From Cricetomys ansorgei (Eukaryota; Chordata; Mammalia; Rodentia; Nesomyidae): a DNA stretch of 64,000 nt. This document shows, piece after piece, positions 12,790 through 24,930 of this stretch. Each line of letters starts with the position of its first letter. Within the stretch, counting starts at the first letter, position 1. The notes under the pieces were generated by a model. That model was not told the origin of the DNA and did not search any database. It saw only the letters and a list, made by a program, of their open reading frames with translations. Both the position numbers and the translations under genes were made by a program. The DNA lies in contig JAMJFZ010001757.1 in the NCBI GenBank assembly GCA_026225945.1, positions 30,022 to 94,021 on the forward strand. Reading direction: 5' to 3'.

Positions 12790-13460
12790 TGTTAAAGGGG
12801 CAGTGGATCATTGAAGAAATCAGGGGGGAATTTAAAGAATACTAGAATCAAAGGGAGAAGTTAAAGCACAACCTTTATGGCAAAGAAAACTCCATGATGG
12901 AATGCTGGAGCTACAAGAGCCTGTGTTAAACATTCTCAGATAAATCTAAGAAAGCATAAGTAACCTAATAATATACCCAAGAAACATAGAAGAAAAAGAT
13001 CCCAAAAAGCTGTATGTGGAAATAATTAATAAAGGTCCAGGCAATTGATTAGTGAAATAGGGATTGAAGAAATCAATACCAAGTTTCAGCAAAATGAAGT
13101 GTTAACCTTTCAAAATCACAAGCAAGATTGGTAAATCCTTATCCAAGCAAACCAAAAGCAGGAGAGAAATCTCAAATAAATATGGTTAGATGTGAAAAAG
13201 GAAGACACTAGCCAGATACTAATAAAATTTAGAGGATTATTAGGGAATTCGTTTAAAACATATACTCCAGTAACTTGAAACCTAGATCATAGATATATTT
13301 TCAGGCACATAAAACTTTCCCAGATTACACCAAGATGATATAAACAACATATACCATAACAACTTATGATATCAAAGCAATGATAGAGTATAGTATCTTC
13401 AAAAAGACAAAAACTAGAAAAAAATTATTGCTAAATTCTACTGGACATTTATATTTGAAT
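12790..13460 (+). mobile_element. LINE-1 ORF2 fragment, sense
   Basis: A-rich L1 ORF2 sequence in the sense orientation: 'gaattcgtttaaaacatatactcc', 'cttccc(a)gattacaccaaga' and 'ccaagtttcagcaaaatgaag'-like blocks. Many substitutions and stops. Together with the antisense piece just before it, it has the arrangement of one minus-strand L1 insertion with an inverted 5' part. Confidence 0.5.
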
Positions 13461-14089
13461 TAACACCAAATATATTTTAAATGTCTTGTACATATTATAC
13501 ACTATTTCCTCTTTGAAGCAGAGTTGGAGTTTCTTAAGAGAGTTTAATATATATTTAAATTCAAGGGTTATTAGAGGTACTTAGGGAATAGGTACAGTTA
13601 GTAAGTATTAGGTACTTAGGGAGAATACACAACAAAGGATATGTTTATAGACTTCTCAGAGATAATTGCCTTTGAGAGATATTATGTTGACCACACAATA
13701 TGTATCTGCATAAAGACGTAAAGTTTTACTTTTTAAAAAATTAAGAGTTTCTTCTACAATTTTAAAATATGCTTATTCCCATTAATGTTTTGTCGATTGT
13801 GTCTATATGTACAGTTGTAAATTTTAAAAAATATTTCTTTCGTTATGGAAAAGTAAAGAAACATGAAAAGGACAATAGAACAATGTAGTCACCCTCTATA
13901 ATCCTCCTAACTAACTTGAACTACTCTCAATCCATAGTCAGTTTAGCTTCATCTATACTATATCCTGATTCACTCACTTACTCACCTCCCGCTTTTAAAG
14001 AAAATAAACTAAAGGCATAATTTTAATGTATGAATGTGTATGTAAAATTGTGACTTCACAGAAGTGAAGTGTGATAAATCAATGTGATA
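13461..14089. other. AT-rich non-coding stretch
   Basis: No gene is seen. Flanks the palindromic minisatellite to the right. Confidence 0.45.
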
Positions 14090-14905
14090 TAAGCATGCAT
14101 TTGTGTCATTACTATATTCCCTGGTGCCATCAAATTCTGCAATGTGATGTCATAGCAATACCTTGGCATTACAGTACTCCATTTTCACATTCTAGTTCCC
14201 CATTGTGATATCACTATGATCCATTGTGTCATAAATTCTCCAATGTGACAGCACTGTGCTCTAACATGACATCACAATGTTATGTTGTAACATCACAATA
14301 CCCCACTGTGTCATTACAATGTCCCACTTTGTTATCACAGTGTTCGGTTGTGACATCACAATCCTTGATAATATCTCAACAATGCATCTTTGTGACATCA
14401 CAGTATTCTATTGGAGCACCTCCATATTATAGGTGAGTCAATGTGATATCACATTAATCCTTGGTGACATGCCAGTAGTTAATTGTATCTACAGAGTACC
14501 AGTGTGAAATCAAAATGTTCCACCATGATATCATAAAAGTGAATTATACTAATTCATTGTACCACCACAATGTGAATTGTGACATCACAATGCTATATTC
14601 TGGCATTATAAATCACATTGTGGCATGACAGTTATCCATGAAAAAATCATATGCTTTATTTAACACAATGTTATTATTGTTTCATCAAAATACTCGAACT
14701 TACCATCACTCTGTTGCATTTTGACTTGGACTTCAGAATCATTGTGACACCTGTCCTATAGTATCATCAAAGTGCTCCATTGTGGCATCATAATGCTTCA
14801 TTGTTCCCTTACAATGTCCCATTAAACATTATAATCATTGTGACAACACACTCACATTTTGAAATTAAGATGCCTTACAGTTTCAGTATAATGATTAATT
14901 GTGCT
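14090..14905. repeat. Degenerate palindromic minisatellite, unit about 20-24 bp
   Basis: Dozens of degenerate units of the form 'ccattgtgacatcacaatg' occur with variable spacing. Units are themselves near-palindromic: ATTGTGA and TCACAAT arms around a 2-base centre (14576-14591). Perfect palindromes occur at 14205-14214 (GTGATATCAC) and 14441-14454 (ATGTGATATCACAT). The octamer TGACATCA occurs at 14267, 14351, 14393 and 14580, and TGATGTCA at 14145. The 70-codon frame at 14224-14436 merely reads through the repeat. Confidence 0.8.
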
Positions 14906-15989
14906 AATTCCAAGATTCTAAAGTAGTTTTCCTAGACTTTTGCTTTGGAACTCAGTTGTTTAAGGAACTAGATCATGTATTCTGCCATTTCTCCTTAACT
15001 AAGTGGTTGAGTTTACTTTGTCTTGTATTCCCTATAAACTGTCATATTAGGAGGTGCTTGAACGTGTTTGAACATGCTTAAGCATTTTAGTGAAAACATC
15101 TGTGAGGGATGTGGTGTCTTCTAGAAAGAATAAGCATGCCGTTTGTTTTGTGACACTTCTAACATTTGAAAATTGGTGTTTCAGATGTGTTAGTTCTTTA
15201 CGAGTTATAAAACACAGGTGTTTCGTCTGTTTTTTCCCCTCAGTCATTAAGTGAAAGACTTTTTCTTTAAAGAATAACTTACCTTCTTGGACATTGTGCT
15301 GCTCAGTGTCATGGTTCATAAAGAAAGGCAAGATTCCTTAGTTCCACAATATGCAGAACAAGAGGATGGTTCCCAGCATCCTCCCAGAGGCCATGATGAA
15401 CTCACATATTGAAACATGGTTGATATGGGCCCATCCATTCAAGGTACTGTTTTCACTCGTGTAGCAGATGTCACTGAAGTGTCTCATCATAGAAAACAGC
15501 AGTGAAGGTAACCAAAAAGTAAAACGGTACTTACCTTTTGGTACTTTCCTTCAGAACTCAACTAAATCATTCCTCCAAACAGTCCCAGCTCTGATTTTGC
15601 AATGGTCTAATATCTTCTACTAATTTCACAATGAATTCCTATGGTGACTTCACTATTATGTGGATGAAACCAGAATTAATGTGTATGGGTGACTCCTAAC
15701 TGCGCTTGGAGACCAGGCTGGGGTTCTTAGCATTCTTGCTAACAGGTGGTATCTCTTCTGCAATTTTGTGGGTGTGGAGCCCATTTGGTACACATTTCTC
15801 AGTAATTGATCATGAACTAGTATCCCTTGAATTCTATCATAGTGACGACAGTTTCCCTGTACTCTTTGAAGTTGAGTGGCCATTAAATGCATGCCTCATA
15901 CTTTCTGTGTTGGTGCCTTAAATTCCTATTTCATTGAACATGCCCTTCTCTTCTCACTGAAGTTTTGAGTCACATTTTTATGTTTCTTT
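14906..15989. other. Non-coding stretch
   Basis: Short frames on both strands (up to 94 codons at 15047-15331 minus) lack domains or codon evidence. No repeat family is recognised. Confidence 0.4.
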
Positions 15990-16155
15990 GGAGTGTGTGT
16001 GTGTGAGAGAGAGATAGAGAGAGAGGGGGTGGGCAAAACTTTGTGGAATCAGTTCTCTACTTAAACCTTTACATGGGTTCTGAGGATTGAACTCATGCCA
16101 TCATGTGTGTGTGGGTAAATCCCTCTACACAGAGCCATCTTGCTGATCCCTTGAT
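15990..16155 (-). mobile_element. B4/RSINE-like SINE with (TG)n(AG)n tail
   Basis: A (TG)n(AG)n run (about 15994-16026) is followed by reverse-complement tRNA-SINE sequence: 'gaggattgaactcatgccatca' and 'cacagagccatcttgctgatccc'. The dinucleotide run is in the position of the SINE tail. Confidence 0.65.
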
Positions 16156-17184
16156 TCTTATTTTCGATAGTTGTTCTCTTCATTTCTTTAGTTGTCTTTT
16201 CTGCCAACTTTCAACCTCGTAAATTTTGTTTTAGTTGACACATAAATTCATATTTATCAAGTACAACAAGATGCTTCTCTCTCTATCTAGACATTTTATA
16301 ATGATTAGATTAGAAAATGATCTGCACGTACATCTCCTCTAACACTTTCTTGGTGACAAGAGTCTACAGATAACTGTTTTTATAATTACATATTAGCTAC
16401 AGTCACCCTAAATGCTTTGAGCACACCAGAGCTTATTTCTCATACCTGATTTTAACTCAGTCCTCACTGGCTAACTTGCCTTCACTTTTTGTTTCTCCTC
16501 TTCCCACTTCTTGTGACCATTATTCTGCTCTGTGCTTATTAAGGGATCCATTTTGTGAGGAGATGAAGAGGTATCACTCACATGGAAGATTTTTTTGTAC
16601 TCTATATTCGTAACTTTTCTTATTTTCCTTCATTCATCTGATTTTTAAATATTCTTTGCATCTTTTCCCATGCACATTGCATGTCATGTATATTAATCAT
16701 TGTGTTACTTCTAGTTCAGTGTTTCTGTGTTAAGTGGTTAGGTTTAATTCCATGGTCTTTACTACCCTTTCTATTGCTTCTTCTTCCCTGAGGTTTTCCT
16801 ATTATGAATTCGTTTTTATGGCTCTGTTGTTTTATAAATATACTTCAGCATGTCCCAGGCAGCTGTTTTCATCATTCACAGGCATGTTTTCCTGACATGT
16901 TCTTATTTGTCTGGAGAGCAGTGAATTTCCTCCAGGTTTCTTCTTTTAATAGATTAGCTCAGGAACAAGCCTCAGTCTTTCTTCCTTTCTTTCTCTTTCT
17001 TCCATACTCTTGTCCTTTCTTTCCAATATTTTGTTATCCTTTTTATTAACGTCTTCTCCATTGTTTCATATTTTTTCGTCACCATGAAGAATCTACCACA
17101 GAGAGAGAACGACTACTTGTATGTATTTCTTTTTCTAGTTTCCATTTTTAAAATAGAAAAAAATGTACTTTTTTCAGCACTTGT
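16156..17184. other. Non-coding stretch, pyrimidine-rich near 16980-17040
   Basis: No gene is seen. The 81-codon plus-strand frame at 16804-17049 covers a T/C-rich tract and has no recognisable domain. Confidence 0.4.
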
Positions 17185-17326
17185 TTTTGAGACAAGGTCT
17201 TAGTCTTTAAGACATACTGACTTAGAATTCACTTTATAGCTCAGACTAGCCTGAAATTCAACTGCAATCCTCCCACTCCAGCTCTCCTAGATGCTGGGAT
17301 ATCGGGATGAGCCATCATACCCAGCT
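17185..17326 (-). mobile_element. B1 SINE, old
   Basis: Reverse-complement B1: 'tttttgagacaaggtctta', 'ttatagctcagactagcctgaaattca' and 'agatgctgggatatcgggatgagccatcatacccagct'. Diverged. Confidence 0.7.
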
Positions 17327-17454
17327 CAACATTTTCTTCTATTCCCTTCTTTTTATACTTTCTTTGTTAAATCAGCCATAACTTTTACATCACATGGAAT
17401 ATAACTTACATGTTCCCTTTCAGTATGTGACTACCAAAACAGGTTTTAAAAGAT

Positions 17455-17570
17455 TATTGTGCATGGTGACACATGCCAACAATCTCAGTACTGGAGGCAG
17501 AAGCCTCCTTGTGTTCAAGATTAGTCTTGGACACATAGTGAGATCATTTCTCACCATTGCCAATGCCCGT
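17455..17570 (+). mobile_element. Proto-B1/B1F-like SINE
   Basis: 'gcatggtgacacatgccaacaatctcagtactggaggcaga' followed by 'gtgttcaagattagtcttggacacatagtgag' is a diverged B1-type monomer in the plus orientation. Confidence 0.6.
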
Positions 17571-17589
17571 TGTCCTGAAGAACAGTTTT

Positions 17590-18480
17590 CTGGCCTCAAT
17601 CTTTTTGTTCCATAGCATTGAGAGAGATGATCAATATTCTGATTGCTACCAGTTTAGATTAACTTTGAATATGCTCAGGTTTAATATAAGTGGAATCAAA
17701 ATGGCTTGTAAAATTTTTACTTCAGTTTCTTCTATATGTGTTTGTGTGATTCATTCAAATGAACATAGCACTAGTGTCTTCTATACTACTAAGCAGTACT
17801 CAGTCATAATCATCGAAAACAGTTCATTTTCTTCCATTGTTGGGCATTGCAGTTTGGAGTTTGTTGTCACTATGGATGTTCTTTCTGTGCACATTATCAT
17901 TGCTCTTGGAAATAATACATGGGGCTATATTTTGGCCGTCATCTAATAATATGCATTTAGCTTTCTAATGTTTCAAATATTCTCAAACTTGTTTAACATT
18001 TTCTGTTTTCAAAATCAACAGTCCATGTCTCAAGTGTTATCATCAACCTGTGTCCTTGTCAGTAATTTCATTTACCAGGACATTATGGTTTTGAAAAAGC
18101 ACCCTTTGTTGTCTTAATTTACATTTATTCAAGGAAATGTGATGTTGAATGTATTTTCACAGGCTTAGTATTTGTTCAGATCCTTTGCTCAAGTTTCTCT
18201 TTTTGGTCTCTTTGTGTGATTTGTGTGAGTTCTGTACATATTCATTTTACTAGATGCATAGATTGAGAATATTTTCTCTTATAATTTGTCTGGTCATTTC
18301 TTTTAACTGTATTTTATGAATAAAACTTTACTTTTTGTAAAGTCCAATTCATTAACTTTTTACGTTGGTATTGGATTTTTTCAAATTACTTGAAACTATA
18401 ATTCTTCTTATTTACTCTCTTAATGTAGAAAACTACACTGGTTGTTTTTGGAACGTTAATAGCATTTTGTTTTGGTGGGA
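17590..18480 (-). mobile_element. Ancient LINE-1 fragment
   Basis: The plus strand reads as antisense of an old mammalian L1: 'aatgtgatgttgaatgtattttcac', 'cagatcctttgctcaag', 'tagatgcatagattgagaatattttctct' and 'gtaaagtccaattcattaac'. The 129-codon frame at 17557-17946 runs through this antisense DNA and is not a gene. Confidence 0.6.
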
Positions 18481-18664
18481 TAAGCTCGTATTGGCAATGA
18501 CGTGTCACCCCTTTTAGAAATTACTATATCATGTTGGGTAGTGTCTTATCAAGTATGATTTTCCCTATAGTCATGATTTGGTACTTCCGTGCTGAGGAGT
18601 GACAAATGATAAAATATGAAATTTGTTTGTTCTCCATAATTAAACAATTATTTTTCATATGTAA
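18481..18664. other. Short non-coding interval
   Basis: Nothing recognised. Confidence 0.4.
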
Positions 18665-18965
18665 GAGCGGAAAATATCATGAGTTCAGATCCCCAGTATC
18701 CATGTGAGAGGTAAGTGTGGCACCATCTATCTGGTACCCTGGATCTCTGGAGATGGGGAGGTATGGAGGTAGGCAGATCCAGGTCTTGCTAAGTGGTATG
18801 CCTCAGGTCCAATGCGAGGCTGTCTCAGAATAAAACAGAAAGAGTTATAGCACGAGGTGTCTCCATCTACGAGCATAACCTCTACCTGCAAATATAACCT
18901 CACACACTAACATTCATATGAACATATACATACAACACTTCCATATATACACAAGCAAATAAAAA
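18665..18965 (+). mobile_element. RSINE1/B4-like composite SINE
   Basis: A tRNA-like part ('atgagttcagatccccagtatccatgtga') is followed by a B1-like part ('ctctggagatggggaggtatggaggtaggcagatccaggtcttgctaag...gaggctgtctcag') and an A/C-rich tail. That composite layout is typical of rodent B4/RSINE elements. Confidence 0.6.
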
Positions 18966-20895
18966 TTTAAAAATAAATAAATCAATCCTAAGAGAATTAG
19001 TTTCTAATTAAAAAAAAACTTTCCACAAACTATACATATTTATATTTAATAGGTAATATAAATGCCTAACATGTAATATGAAATGGAGTAAAATATAAAA
19101 GGGTGTTAGTTGTGTGAAAATAGTCAGCAGATTCTTTGGAGAAGATTCCTTTTTCCTCATGACATGATGTCATTGTTTATAATCTCTCTGTTGCTGATGA
19201 AAAGTTAAGAGTCATTACTCTTAACATTAATAGATTTCCTCTTGTAGCTAGTTAGAGTTGGGATCTAGCTTTCCACATCATCTCACTCTAAGTCATATGT
19301 CCTTACCTTCATACCATGTCATTTTATGATAAAATTCTTGAAATATCTCAATCTAGCTAAGTGTGTACATGAGTTATTACAGCTTCAGAGACTGGTATGC
19401 TCTACAACAAAAGGGTAAATTAACATGCATACAATTTGAGACATGAACCTAGTATATCACAAACACTCTCCAAGAATGAAAGAGGAGTCGCTCCCCCTGC
19501 AAGGACATTGGTACATACTCCACTAACTTTAATATGATCTAGATCTGTCTTCCATCATTTATACACACTGCCATCTATTCTCTGCAGCTCTACCACTAGA
19601 AACGCATCCTGTAGCTGCATCCCCGGGAAGGGAGCATCAAGCTCTCCATCATCACCCTACAGGATTTACAGACTATACTGTGTCATCTCCCAAATGGTCT
19701 ACTAAGGGAAGAGTAAAGTTCCCTAGGCCCATATATGCAATCAAATCAGTGCTGGCTTCTCTCCCTGGAAGCTAAGCACTGGTATTCCTAAATGTCTCAT
19801 TGCTTAGACACACTTGATATCCATACATTCATACACCCATACATTCACTTGAATATATTCATATTTTTTAATTATTTAAGAAAATCAGGATGCCTTAGAA
19901 GTTTTTATTTCAAGATAAATCGAACCTGAGGTTTACATAGCAGGAATAGTGCTGGCTATAGGCCAAAATGGAAACAGAAAGATAAGATGTATTTGCAAAC
20001 CTCTCCTTGTGTCACACCTCTGACCTTCTGAGATCTGCCACCCAGCTTCCCTCAGGGTGAATGCCATAATAAACTGTTGGGAAGGATCCTGTTCAGGGAA
20101 CTGTTTTCATGGCATGGAGAGCCTTTTGCCAAGTTTTAGACTTGTTATTTATTGGTTGTGTGTTCTGTGTCGAGTGATGCATTTGAAACTTGAGCCTCTA
20201 TGTAGCCATAATACGATAAGACCTGTGAATCACACCAGCTGAAGGCTAAGCTTAATCAGTCCACTGTCAGTATGACCACTGTGAGCTTGGTGACAATTTC
20301 TTATCTAGATGGTAAACTTTGTCAGTGTCTCCTAGGTGTTTTCTCCTCCTACCCCTTCAATCACCAACACAGCAAAAAGAAGAAAAATACTCGTTGAATG
20401 ATATAGACATAGAACACGTATTACGTTGGTAAAAAGAAGATGATTATCTATTTAAGATTTTACAAAAGCAAGCTTAGGGTCACTACTTCTAGATACATCC
20501 TCATGTGGACCACAGTTTACCCCTGAAATATATCAGATGCATTGGGATTCATTAGAAATGGGTTTTGCTCAGTGGTAGTTTTCAGTGTTGAAGCAGTTGT
20601 TGTCCTCTACTCTTATCCTCTTCTTACACTCTAATATGAAACCATGAAGAACTATTGTTGGTACCCGACAAGTTAGATATGATATACCATATTGGAAATA
20701 TGTCAAATTAGAAATATGCCGAACTAGAAATCACTGTTGGTGAATGAAGAGTTAGATTCCTCTTGGTAATATCAATTGTGCATGAATGAAATTAGCATTT
20801 GGACGGAGAAGGAATATCCCATATTGGAAAGTAACCATAGCTTTTATGTTCATGTGTGTGTATGCTTTGACAGCTCTTTGGAGACCACAGCCTAC
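18966..20895. other. Non-coding stretch
   Basis: No gene or family-level repeat is recognised. The area around 20008-20250 reads somewhat like an LTR but lacks definable ends. Confidence 0.4.
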
Positions 20896-20897
20896 TA

Positions 20898-21143
20898 CTT
20901 AATGAAACCAAAAATTGGAGAGCTGGTGTTCCGGAATTCTTTCTGCAGTAATTGGGACAAATTCGTCTCTAACTTTAAAGACTCTTGGGAAAAAAGACAT
21001 CGAATGAATTCTGCCTGCCACTTAATGAAACCAAACATTGGAGAGAAGGTGTTCCGGAATTCTTTCTGCAGTAAGTGGCACAAATTCATCTCTAACTTTA
21101 AAGACTCTTGGGAAAAAAGACATTGAACAAATTCTGCAAGACA
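20898..21143 (+). repeat. Two-copy tandem duplication, 123-bp unit, inside an open frame
   Basis: 'cttaatgaaacc' starts at 20898 and again at 21021, and the sequence after each copy matches closely for the full 123 bp. The unit is 41 codons, so the 116-codon plus-strand frame at 20776-21126 stays open across both copies and ends in the second. The repeated peptide block carries an FRNSFCS motif. I recognise no protein family. The frame could be chance; the duplication itself is plain. Confidence 0.8.
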
Positions 21144-22076
21144 GGTAGGTATTTTCATTTTCACAACGGCATTTAAAATTGGTATTTTATTAAGTGTGAC
21201 TCCACCAGGAGCTGCCAAGTTTTATAACATGAATGAAAACTTTGACGGCCCTCACACTGGGATAGCCTAATGAAGAGATGCTGATACTTGGCAGAATTTG
21301 GAGTTTGACTGAGAGTAGCTGATGGTAGGACAGTGCCACTGTCTACTAAGATAGGTTCTATTGTAAAAAAAAAACACAAGAAACAAACCCACTTGAAGGA
21401 CTGAATAACTCTAGGGGCATAAGCCCTGTCCCCTCTAAAGATGGCCAGCAAAGGCTGCAAACATTAGGGGAATTGTTTCTGTCTGCTTTCATTCAATTCA
21501 TGCTACGTTGAAAGTGTCATCAGTTCATCTCAGAATTTTACCCAGATGTCTCCCCAAAGCATAGATGATCACAGTTTTTTAGAAGACCCTCAAGATTCTT
21601 GTGGAACTTTAAAACATTTCCTAAAGTAAATCTGATCAGGAATGAAAAGAAATTTTTTCCTCTTGAGCAAGTGAAATAACACCTCAGGGATTATGAAATT
21701 CCACAAAGACATATTAAATATTAACTCATGAAGAAAGCTAGCCCTCCCAGGGCAGCCTCCCCAAATAGCTGGGTCTAATGGGAAATTGAGAGAAACATAA
21801 TCTACCCAGAAAGCAAATCCTAACACAGAACTAATTAGTACAACTTCCTCACATACCTGCACTAACAATGCCTTTGCCTTAGGTCTTTACAAGCCTTACA
21901 TCCCAAAGGACTTGCTTCATCTCTGCAATAATATTCCACAGTCTTATGCTTATTTTCTTCAGGTTCGTCTGCTTACACATACACCGTGATGTGCATCTAG
22001 TTTTCATTTATGAGTAGCCTTCCCCACCTCCTTAAGTAAATAGAGTTCATTGCTAGCATTTATTGTGCATATAGAC
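21144..22076. other. Non-coding stretch
   Basis: Short minus-strand frames (92-95 codons) have no recognisable content. Confidence 0.4.
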
Positions 22077-22297
22077 CAGTGGTTCTCAACCTTCCTAATG
22101 CTGTGACCCTTTAAGACAGTTCCTCAAGCTGTTGTGATCCCAACCATAAAACTGTTTTGTTCCTACTTCGTAAGTGTAATTTTGCTACGGCTATGAATTG
22201 TGGTCCAAATATCTGATATCCAGATGATCTTAGGCGACCCCTGAAAAGGATCATTCGACTCTCAAATGGGTCGTGGCCCACAAGTTGAGAGCCTCTG
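22077..22297 (+). mobile_element. URR1 (non-autonomous hAT DNA transposon)
   Basis: Begins with 'cagtggttctcaaccttcc' and ends with 'gggtcgtggcccacaagttgagagcctctg', the imperfect terminal inverted repeats of rodent URR1. The internal 'cctaatgctgtgaccctttaa' and 'gtaattttgctac' blocks also match that element. Length about 220 bp is near full size. It carries no transposase. Confidence 0.85.
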
Positions 22298-22539
22298 AGC
22301 ATTTGGTTAATTGTCAAGCAATAGCTATGGCCAACATTTTCACAACCAAGGCATAGAAGGCACTCTCCAGTGCCCTCTAGAATTCCAAGATGAAACCCAA
22401 ATAAACTCTGACAAGCTTTGGCTCTACTCTTACCAGGGGTACCTACCACAAATAGCTCAACTACAAGTCAACCCATTCCTCCAGCCAGGGGGTTTATATG
22501 ATCGATAGTTCCCTTTATAGCAGTTGGGTAGGGAGGCTC

Positions 22540-22625
22540 TAAGAGAAAAAGAGAGGGATAAAGGGAGGGAGGAAGGAAGGAAGGAAAAGGGGGAGAAAAG
22601 AGAGAAGGAAAGAATGAAAGAAGGA
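22540..22625 (+). repeat. (GGAA)n-like purine tract
   Basis: A G/A-only stretch with GGAA and GGGA units. The 75-codon frame over it is low-complexity and not a gene. Confidence 0.85.
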
Positions 22626-24871
22626 GTAAAGTATTTTACCTCATTTTTTCAAATTTGTAAAAATTGCCCATGTAATTGCCAAAATGATTTGGCATGTGTT
22701 ATGTGGCATTTCCTGGGGAGTTGTGAAAAGAAATCTGTTAACCCCAGATAGGGCACCAATGACAGACCAAAGAAATGGTTTCACTCAAGTCTAGATTAGT
22801 AAACCAGTGAGTTTTGAGAGTTAGTTGTAATATGAAGTGTTACTTACGGGAGCACAGCTAACATAAAGACAGCTGTATCACCAAAAAGCCCATATGGCAT
22901 GGGCCATGACTACAACAACTCTGTCCCTGAAGCTTCCTGCCCAGCTCAAAGACAACTCAATTGATTAGAGAGTCATTTGTCCCCAGCAAGTATTTGCTGG
23001 TTTTACAACCTGAGAGAGATGCCTTGTCAATCTTCTAACTTCCTGAGCCTAGTAGGTTTCATTGACTTCTTGAGTTCTAAGGGGCTGTCTTGAAGTTTTT
23101 GATTCAGAGAAAGTAGCTACACAACAGCAAGTAAAAATAACCTGAAAGATGCTGCTAGTCATAGCATTGAACATTTACTTCTGGATAAAATTTCCCTTGC
23201 TCTACTTTGGGATTTATAAGTAAATGATTCTTTAATGTTTTAAGTCCTGTGCAAATGTTCTTTGCTATTTTATTTCTACCTGATTTCTCATAGAGTGGAA
23301 GAGCTATGCTTTTCTAACTTTGTCCAGATAACTTGTGAGATTTCATTGATGTGTTTCCCGATACACTGAATTCCCTCTCACTCATGTTGAGTAGATCTGC
23401 ACTCTGTCTAGAAGATGTGGTATGGAAAGCATGGGGATTTTTAGTTATAAGACAATTACTAGCTCTGAGATGGCCTAGAAGGTTATTTATCCACCAAGAA
23501 TCATGCATGTAAAATGGAGGTGATTGGTACAGAAGTTTATTTCCAGTAATGTTTAAAATGGTTGTTTTGTGCATTGATGGATGAGGGGCCTCCTAGGTCT
23601 TCCATTTCATATTGTCTGCAGGTGTTGGCTTCATGTAAAAGACGTAAATTCCTCATGATCTGCACATGCTATAGTGGGATTTTCTTGCAGCTAAACGTGA
23701 GTTGAGAGCTCAGGCTCTCATTCTAAGGAGCTGGAAGGAATCTGGACCCTCTCTTCTGCAGCAGCTTACAAGTCACAAGTCACAGCCACTCAAAAGGCAC
23801 ACAATCTGTCAGAATTGTTTATCTGGAGTTGCAACTAAATCCTTCTAAAATAACCATATAAGGTCTATGCCTCTGGTCTCCAGAAAAATACCTAAGTCAC
23901 CCAATATGCAAGTGGGACTGCCTTTCCTAACCAGTGAGCTTCCAATGACCTTCCTGGGATACAAGGACCATTTCTATGGCTATCAATATGGAAGCCCTTC
24001 TCCCAAGAAATGAGTTCAACACTCTGCAGTTGACTCCCAGAAATTCTGTTTGGTTCCACTGACTCTTATGTTTAGATTGGAACTCTAAGGAATTTAAGAT
24101 TCCAGCCATGTGTGGAGACATGACAGAAAGATGGTAATGTGACAGGTGAGCATCCCAGGCAGAGGGGAGAGATGATCAGAGCACCTAGGCAGAAATGGTT
24201 ACATTTTTTGAAGAAAGAAGGATCAATAAGAGGAAATTGGTGAAGTGTGCTGAGTCTTCATAATTCAGGTCAAGACAGGTTCATTGTGAGTGATAAACTT
24301 TTACTATGCTTCAAGTAGAAAATCAGCAATTTGAGGGGTAGAGGATCTAATAGGCTTTGTGTGATGAGATCACTGAATGGCATAGGGGCAGAACATCTGA
24401 GAGCAGCTGTCTTAAGTAAGCCAGAAATCACAACACTTTGGGTGAAAGATGAGGCACTCTAGATGGCTTAAAGTCATGAGAGCTGCCAGAAGTGAGTGTG
24501 TAAGAGGCATCATTTGGAGGAACGTCTACACAGGTTTGGGGAATTTGGGGGAGAAAGATTCTAAATATCTGCTGAGGCAGCAGCAAGGTGGTGTCAGTCA
24601 AGTCATGAGAGATTCAGGAAATGAGTCAGCCCAATCTTTATTTTCAGAAACTATGTTCTTAAATTCTAATCTTAGCACGTTCACTTTGCAAAGCTTAGTT
24701 CTCCTTGAAGGATGTAAATCACAGGGTGATAACTAAATAGAAAAGAACTTTGGGCTTCTTTGTCTATCCATGCTTCAAATAATATTTTTTAAGTTTTGGG
24801 GAACATTTTTCAAATGCTTCTTGAGTTCCATCCCAGACCATAAAAAAAAAAAGAATAAAGAAAAAAATATG
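22626..24871. other. Non-coding stretch
   Basis: Only chance-size frames (up to 95 codons at 24449-24736) are present. An ID-like 3' end ('gagttccatcccagaccat' then A-rich) sits at 24822-24862. Confidence 0.4.
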
Positions 24872-24930
24872 TGAGCTGAAGATATAACTTAGTGGTAGAA
24901 TGCTTGCCTATCATTCATAAGGCCCTAGAG
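24872..24930 (+). mobile_element. ID-like SINE fragment
   Basis: 'gctgaagatataacttagtggtagaatgcttgcctatcattcataaggccctag' is the diverged tRNA-Ala/BC1-like body of an ID element, with A-box and B-box positions still readable. A purine-rich tract (24930-24990) follows in place of a clean A tail. Confidence 0.65.
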
